Origin: DASUAS01 sp035763625
GTDB taxonomy: Bacteria; Actinomycetota; Acidimicrobiia; IMCC26256; DASPTH01
Assembly: GCA_035763625.1 (NCBI GenBank)
Contig: DASUAS010000141.1
Span: forward strand, 1 to 9,277
Direction: 5' to 3'
Length of the DNA: 9,277 nucleotides
Part shown: piece after piece, positions 6,258 to 9,277 of the stretch
Layout: every line of letters starts with the position of its first letter
Position numbering within the stretch: the stretch's first letter is position 1
Translations under genes and position numbers: made by a program
The notes under the pieces: generated by a model
Databases searched by the model: none
The model's input: only the letters and a program-made list of their open reading frames with translations
What the model was told of the DNA's origin: nothing

Positions 6258-6281
6258 CGCGTCGGCGCCCGCGTCGTCTGA

Positions 6282-6297
6282 TGCGTCGAGCGACGCA
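6282..6297 (+). terminator. Perfect hairpin after the SDR gene
   Basis: TGCGTCG-AG-CGACGCA is a perfect inverted repeat with 7-bp arms (in practice a 6-bp stem with a GAGC loop), 24 bases after the SDR stop codon. No T-run follows. It suits a transcription terminator for the SDR gene, or an operator for the small ORF downstream. Confidence 0.45.
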
Positions 6298-6324
6298 GCA
6301 CGCGTCGCCGCAGGGCGGAAGGTT

Positions 6325-6330
6325 GGAGGG
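6325..6330 (+). promoter_or_regulatory. Ribosome binding site-like GGAGGG before the small ORF
   Basis: GGAGGG stands four bases before the ATG at 6335. It is the same hexamer used at 1315-1320 and is part of the reason for proposing the small ORF. Confidence 0.4.
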
Positions 6331-6334
6331 TTCC

Positions 6335-6559
6335 ATGTGGCGTCCCGCACACGGCGCGACGAGCAGGCCGGGTCCGTGCCGGCCAGGGAATGGGTACGGG
6401 CGCGCGGTCGCCCGTCCGGGTCCGCGGCCCCACTCGCCGGTGATCGACGAGCCCGTCGCCACGCTCGATCCGGTGGTGTTCGGCGACCTGGCGCCGCTCG
6501 TGTGGGCGGTGGAGCTCGACCAGTCGGGCGTCGAGGCGCCCGCGCCGGTCACTCCGTGA
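6335..6559 (+). CDS. Possible small hypothetical protein (74 aa)
   Basis: I do not recognise this ORF. It fills the otherwise unassigned space between the SDR gene and the SCP-2 gene. For it: an ATG behind GGAGGG; near-complete G/C at third positions over its second half; and a plausible globular C-terminal half (residues 35-72) with VIDEPVATLDPVVFGDLAPL and VWAVELDQSGVEA. Against it: its N-terminal half (residues 1-34) is Pro/Gly/Arg-rich and looks like translated non-coding GC-rich DNA. Its last 11 bases also overlap the end of the convergent SCP-2 gene, which can impose codon bias there. It has no TM helix or signal peptide and one Cys (C15). It may be a real small gene, a remnant of a longer one, or chance. 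The minus-strand frames here read as Ser/Thr/Arg-rich shadow sequence. Confidence 0.35.
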   Translation: MWRPAHGATSRPGPCRPGNGYGRAVARPGPRPHSPVIDEPVATLDPVVFGDLAPLVWAVELDQSGVEAPAPVTP

Positions 6560-6959
6560 CGGCCGACAGCTCCTCGGCGAGATCGGGGGCACCGGGGCCG
6601 GTGCCCGCGACCTGAGCGGCCATGAGCTTGGTGAGGTCGCCCTGGAGCTTGACCTTGCCGTCCATGAACGCCTGCATCCCGGCCTGCGGGTTGCCGCTCA
6701 TGAAGATCTCGCGGGCGGTGAGGTAGTCGGTGGTGAGCGTGAGGTCGGCGTCGGCGACGTGACCGGTGCCCCAGTCGGCCTTGCCGTCGCGGGCCCCGAT
6801 GTGCAGACGGCGGTCTTCGCCGAACGGTGTCTCGGTCACCACGAGGTTCATGGCGAGCTCGGCGTGCGGCGGGATCTCGACGCTGCGGGCGTCGACGATC
6901 GCACGCACGGCCACGAACCACTCGTCGGAGAGGAACGGGTACGTGGCCACGATCGGCAT
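6549..6959 (-). CDS. SCP-2 sterol-transfer family protein (lipid carrier)
   Basis: This 136-residue single-domain protein matches the SCP-2 fold, which binds fatty acyl-CoAs, sterols or other lipids in a hydrophobic tunnel. The family pattern is visible: an N-terminal amphipathic helix (FLSDEWFVAVRAIV, 9-22), beta strands (ELAMNLVVTET and DRRLHIGARDGKADW), then the diagnostic block DLTLTTDYLTAREIFMSGNP followed by GMQAFMDGKVKLQGDLTKLM (72-113). GKVKLQGD is the typical end of the sheet. It should be cytoplasmic, with no signal or TM segment. The ATG at 6959 begins the family-like sequence; the frame stays open to 7373 but then runs antisense to gatC and gatA, so that extension is rejected. There is no Shine-Dalgarno. 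Its start is only 36 bp from that of divergent gatC. It may shuttle substrate for the SDR and hydratases nearby. Confidence 0.88.
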   Translation of the reverse strand: MPIVATYPFLSDEWFVAVRAIVDARSVEIPPHAELAMNLVVTETPFGEDRRLHIGARDGKADWGTGHVADADLTLTTDYLTAREIFMSGNPQAGMQAFMDGKVKLQGDLTKLMAAQVAGTGPGAPDLAEELSAVTE

Positions 6960-6965
6960 CGTAGC

Positions 6966-6971
6966 CAAGTA
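6966..6971 (-). promoter_or_regulatory. Weak candidate -10 element (TACTTG) of the SCP-2 gene
   Basis: Read on the minus strand, TACTTG ends six bases before the ATG at 6959. It has the TA of TANNNT but not the final T. With no Shine-Dalgarno in the 36-bp divergent gap, a leaderless start is likely, but this box is a poor match. Confidence 0.2.
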
Positions 6972-6982
6972 GGTGCGACTCC

Positions 6983-6988
6983 TAGACT
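6983..6988 (+). promoter_or_regulatory. Candidate leaderless -10 element (TAGACT) of the gatCAB operon
   Basis: TAGACT is followed by exactly seven bases (CCGCCGC) and the ATG at 6996, with no Shine-Dalgarno. Transcription would begin at or next to the start codon. A -35 region would fall at about 6960-6965, immediately upstream of the divergent SCP-2 start. Confidence 0.5.
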
Positions 6989-6995
6989 CCGCCGC

Positions 6996-7292
6996 ATGTC
7001 CCGTCTCACGCGCGCCGACGTCGAACACGTTGCGACGCTTGCACGGCTCGCGCTCACCGACGAGGAGATCGAGCACTTCACGGCGCAGCTCGAGGTGATC
7101 CTCGAGCACGCGGCGCAGATCGCCACGCTCGACACGCACGACGTGCCACCCACCGCGCACCCGCTCCCGCTCGTCAACGTGCTCCGCGCCGACGAGGTGC
7201 GGCCGAGCCTGCCGCGCGACGAGGTGCTGGCGATGGCACCGGCCGCGGAGGACGGCCGCTTCCGCGTCCCGCGCATCCTCGACGCGCCGTGA
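6996..7292 (+). CDS. gatC: Aspartyl/glutamyl-tRNA amidotransferase subunit C
   Basis: GatC is the small subunit that wraps around and stabilises GatA and GatB in the amidotransferase converting Glu-tRNA(Gln) and Asp-tRNA(Asn) to the amidated forms. This 98-residue protein has the family pattern: the N-terminal helices LTRADVEHVATLARLALTDEEIEHFTAQLEVILEHAAQIATLDT (4-47), then the extended DVPPTAHPLPLVNVLRADEVRPSLPRDEVLAMAP. The C-terminus DGRFRVPRIL is the usual GatC ending. The start at 6996 follows a probable leaderless promoter; the frame stays open to 6759, but that upstream part is antisense to the SCP-2 gene. It overlaps gatA by four bases (GTGA). Confidence 0.96.
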   Translation: MSRLTRADVEHVATLARLALTDEEIEHFTAQLEVILEHAAQIATLDTHDVPPTAHPLPLVNVLRADEVRPSLPRDEVLAMAPAAEDGRFRVPRILDAP

Positions 7293-8713
7293 GCGCAACG
7301 GCACTCCAGGTTGCGGCGGCGGTGCGCGAAGGGTCGCGTTCGGCGCGGGAAGTCGTCGACGAGCACCTGGCAACGATCGAGGCGCGCGAGGACGAGCTCC
7401 ATGCGTGCAACCTCGTGACAGCCGACGCCGCGCGCGCTGCAGCCGACTCGATCGATGCCGCGGTACGACGCGGTGACGACCCCGGTCCGCTCGCCGGCGT
7501 GCCGATCGCGCTCAAGGACAACCTGTGCACGCGCGGCGTTCCCACCACGTGCTCCTCGCGGATCCTCGAGGGCTGGGAGCCGCCGTACACCGCCACCGTG
7601 GTGGAGCGGGTCCTCGCCGCGGGCGCGATCCCGGTGGCCAAGACCAACCTCGACGAGTTCGCGATGGGATCGTCCACCGAGAACTCCGCCTTCGGTCCCA
7701 CCCGCAACCCGCACGATCCGTCGCGTGTCCCCGGAGGGTCCAGCGGTGGATCGGCGGCCGCGGTCGCGGCCGGGTACGCCCCACTCGCGCTCGGCTCCGA
7801 CACCGGCGGGTCCATCCGTCAACCCGCGGCGCTCTGCGGTGTCGTCGGGGTGAAGCCCACCTACGGGATCGTGTCGCGCTACGGGCTCATCGCGTTCGCG
7901 AGCTCGCTCGACCAGATCGGGCCGTTCGCGACCACGGTGAGCGACGCCGCCCTGCTGCTCGACGTCGTCGCCGGCCACGACCGCATGGACTCCACGTCGA
8001 TCGACGCACCGCACGAGCCCCTGCTGCCGGTCGTCGACCGGGGCGTCGAGGGGCTGCGCATCGCGCTGGTCGACGAGCTGGTCGAGGGCGACGGCTTCCA
8101 GCCCGAGGTGCTCGACGCCGTCGATCGCGCGGCACGCGCGCTCGAGAAGGCGGGGGCGACCGTCGACCGGGTGAGCGTGCCGAGCGCTCGCTACGGGCTC
8201 TCGGCGTACTATGTGATCGCGCCGGCCGAGGCGTCGTCGAACCTGGCGCGCTACGACGGCGTGCGGTACGGCCTGCGCGTCGCCGGGGAAGATGTCGCCG
8301 CCATGAACGCGCGCACGCGCGATGCGGGGTTCGGGCCCGAGGTGAAGCGCCGGATCATGCTCGGCACGTACGCGCTCTCGGCCGGCTACTACGACGCGTT
8401 CTACGGGCAGGCACAACGCGTGCGCACGCTGATCATCCGCGACTTCGCCCGTGCGTACGAGCAGTACGACGCGCTGCTGTCGCCCACGTCGCCCACGGTC
8501 GCGTTCGAGCTCGGCGCGAGGGCGGCCGATCCACTGGCGATGTACCTGTCCGACGTGTGCACGATCCCCACCAACCTCGCCGGCCACGCCGCGATGAGCG
8601 TGCCCTACGGCACCGGAGAGGGCGGTCTGCCGGTGGGCGTGCAGGTCCTGGCGCCGGCGTTGGGCGAAGCCGTCATGTTCCGGGTCGCCCGCGTCCTCGA
8701 GGAGTCTGCATGA
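7289..8713 (+). CDS. gatA: Aspartyl/glutamyl-tRNA amidotransferase subunit A
   Basis: GatA is the amidase subunit that releases ammonia from glutamine (or asparagine) for transfer to mischarged tRNA. The 474-residue protein has the full amidase signature. The Ser-cis-Ser-Lys triad is K76 (in PIALKDNL), S151 (in PGGSSGGSAA) and S175 (in GSDTGGSIRQPA). Each lies exactly three residues before the Lys79, Ser154 and Ser178 described for Staphylococcus aureus GatA, so there is no internal gain or loss up to that point. Later family blocks include GVVGVKPTYGIVSRYGLIAFASSLDQIGP and, near the end, LSPTSPTVAFELG followed by DVCTIPTNLAGHAAMSVPYG. The GTG start at 7289 overlaps the gatC stop (GTGA) without its own Shine-Dalgarno, implying translational coupling. 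The length is normal. It overlaps gatB by four bases. Confidence 0.98.
   Translation: MSATALQVAAAVREGSRSAREVVDEHLATIEAREDELHACNLVTADAARAAADSIDAAVRRGDDPGPLAGVPIALKDNLCTRGVPTTCSSRILEGWEPPYTATVVERVLAAGAIPVAKTNLDEFAMGSSTENSAFGPTRNPHDPSRVPGGSSGGSAAAVAAGYAPLALGSDTGGSIRQPAALCGVVGVKPTYGIVSRYGLIAFASSLDQIGPFATTVSDAALLLDVVAGHDRMDSTSIDAPHEPLLPVVDRGVEGLRIALVDELVEGDGFQPEVLDAVDRAARALEKAGATVDRVSVPSARYGLSAYYVIAPAEASSNLARYDGVRYGLRVAGEDVAAMNARTRDAGFGPEVKRRIMLGTYALSAGYYDAFYGQAQRVRTLIIRDFARAYEQYDALLSPTSPTVAFELGARAADPLAMYLSDVCTIPTNLAGHAAMSVPYGTGEGGLPVGVQVLAPALGEAVMFRVARVLEESA
8699..8704 (+). promoter_or_regulatory. Ribosome binding site (GAGGAG) of gatB
   Basis: GAGGAG lies inside the gatA 3' end, five bases before the ATG at 8710, and supports that start. 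Confidence 0.65.
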
Positions 8714-9277
8714 GCGTGACCGAGTACGAGCCGGTCATCGGGCTCGAGGTGCACTGCGAGCTGGCGACGGCCACCAAGCTGTTCTGCGGCTGTCCCAACG
8801 AGTTCGGTGCCGAACCCAACACCCACGTGTGTCCCGTGTGCCTCGGACTGCCGGGTTCGCTGCCCGTGCTCAACGAGCGCGCGGTCGAGTACGCGCTGCG
8901 CTTCGCCGAAGCCGTCAACTTGCGCGTGCCGGAGCAGTCGACGTTCTCGCGCAAGAACTACTTCTATCCCGACATGCCGAAGGACTACCAGGTCTCGCAG
9001 TACGACGAGCCCATCACGGTCGACGGCTGGCTCGAGGTCGATGGTGGCCGCGTCGGCATCGAGCGCGCGCACCTCGAAGAAGACACCGGCAAGACGCAGC
9101 ACGTCGGCGGGGGTGGGCGCATCCACGAAGCCGACCACTCGCTCGTCGACTACAACCGCGCCGGCGTGCCGCTCATGGAGATCGTGAGCCGTCCCGACAT
9201 CCGCAGCGCGGAGCACGCGCGTGAGTACGTCGGCGAGCTGCGTGCGGTGCTTTCGGCGATCGGCGTGTCCGACGTCA
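8710..9277 (+). CDS. gatB: Aspartyl/glutamyl-tRNA amidotransferase subunit B, N-terminal part (cut by window edge)
   Basis: GatB binds the misacylated tRNA, activates its side-chain carboxylate with ATP and receives ammonia tunnelled from GatA. The frame is open from the ATG at 8710 to the window end: 189 full codons, under half of the usual 480 or so. The N-terminus is typical: VIGLEVHCEL (E13 and H15 in the conserved GLEVH), then TATKLFCGCP with C26 and C28, and CPVCLGLPGSLPVLN with C41 and C44, the four likely zinc ligands. FSRKNYFYPDMPKDYQVSQY follows, then the kinase-site motif HLEEDTGK and DYNRAGVPLMEIVSRPDIRS. The ATGA overlap with gatA and GAGGAG upstream fix the start. In M. tuberculosis pfkA lies between gatA and gatB; here they are contiguous. 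Confidence 0.98.
   Translation, partial: MSVTEYEPVIGLEVHCELATATKLFCGCPNEFGAEPNTHVCPVCLGLPGSLPVLNERAVEYALRFAEAVNLRVPEQSTFSRKNYFYPDMPKDYQVSQYDEPITVDGWLEVDGGRVGIERAHLEEDTGKTQHVGGGGRIHEADHSLVDYNRAGVPLMEIVSRPDIRSAEHAREYVGELRAVLSAIGVSDV

Noticed and set aside
5181..6350. Minus-strand open frame of 389 codons
   Set aside because: It is a shadow of the SDR gene, with Arg/Val/Asp-rich composition and no motif.
6960..7373. N-terminal extension of the SCP-2 gene
   Set aside because: It would run antisense through gatC into gatA, and the SCP-2-like sequence starts at the Met encoded at 6959.
6848..8587. Minus-strand open frame of 579 codons
   Set aside because: It lies antisense to gatC and gatA, which have complete family signatures, and it shows no recognisable motif.
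1..9277. Search for mobile elements, CRISPR arrays, tRNAs, riboswitches or a defence system
   Set aside because: I saw no regularly spaced repeats, transposase or integrase motifs, tRNA-like cloverleaf or defence-protein signatures. Long intergenic space is also lacking.

Overview
The window is about 9.3 kb of dense, high-GC DNA, roughly 70% G+C by eye with strong G/C bias at third codon positions. It most likely comes from an actinomycete. A ligA...gatC-gatA-gatB gene order, a PASTA-domain Ser/Thr kinase, split HadA/HadB-like dehydratases and apparent leaderless promoters all fit Actinomycetota. A deep lineage such as Acidimicrobiia is my guess, but the sequence alone does not prove it. I see no tRNA, rRNA, CRISPR array, insertion sequence, integrase or phage gene.

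Layout, left to right. The 3' end of ligA (NAD+-dependent DNA ligase) enters from the left edge and ends at 770. Next is a plus-strand cluster of two small hotdog-fold MaoC-type dehydratases (875-1327 and 1327-1743) and a zinc-binding MDR alcohol dehydrogenase (1748-2746). A minus-strand gene of unknown function (2786-3277, one membrane anchor) converges on the dehydrogenase and is divergent from a large PASTA kinase (3397-5268, plus). A 308-residue SDR of the peroxisomal MFE-2/Hsd4A type follows (5331-6257). After it come a possible 74-residue small ORF (6335-6559) and a minus-strand SCP-2 lipid-carrier protein (6549-6959). Finally gatC, gatA and the start of gatB (6996 to the right edge) form a tightly overlapping operon for the GatCAB amidotransferase.

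How it fits together. The flanks are housekeeping genes: DNA ligation/repair and tRNA-dependent amidation. In Mycobacterium tuberculosis ligA lies close to gatC, but here about 6.2 kb separates them. That interval holds what looks like acyl-CoA or sterol lipid metabolism: hydratase pair, 3-hydroxyacyl dehydrogenase-like SDR, SCP-2 carrier and alcohol dehydrogenase. The three protein types fused in the eukaryotic D-bifunctional protein (SDR, hydratase-2 hotdog and SCP-2) all occur here as separate genes. The kinase with its divergent membrane-anchored neighbour is a separate module, probably at the cell envelope.

Transcription signals are unusually readable. Four genes without a Shine-Dalgarno sequence have a TANNNT hexamer 6-7 nt before the start codon, the pattern expected for leaderless mRNAs. 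Two genes with a Shine-Dalgarno sequence have the hexamer TAGCCT 29-30 nt before the start. I do not see a clear unprecedented system. The best leads are the split MFE-2-like set, the kinase/unknown-membrane-protein divergent pair with its paired palindromes, and the small ORF at 6335-6559.
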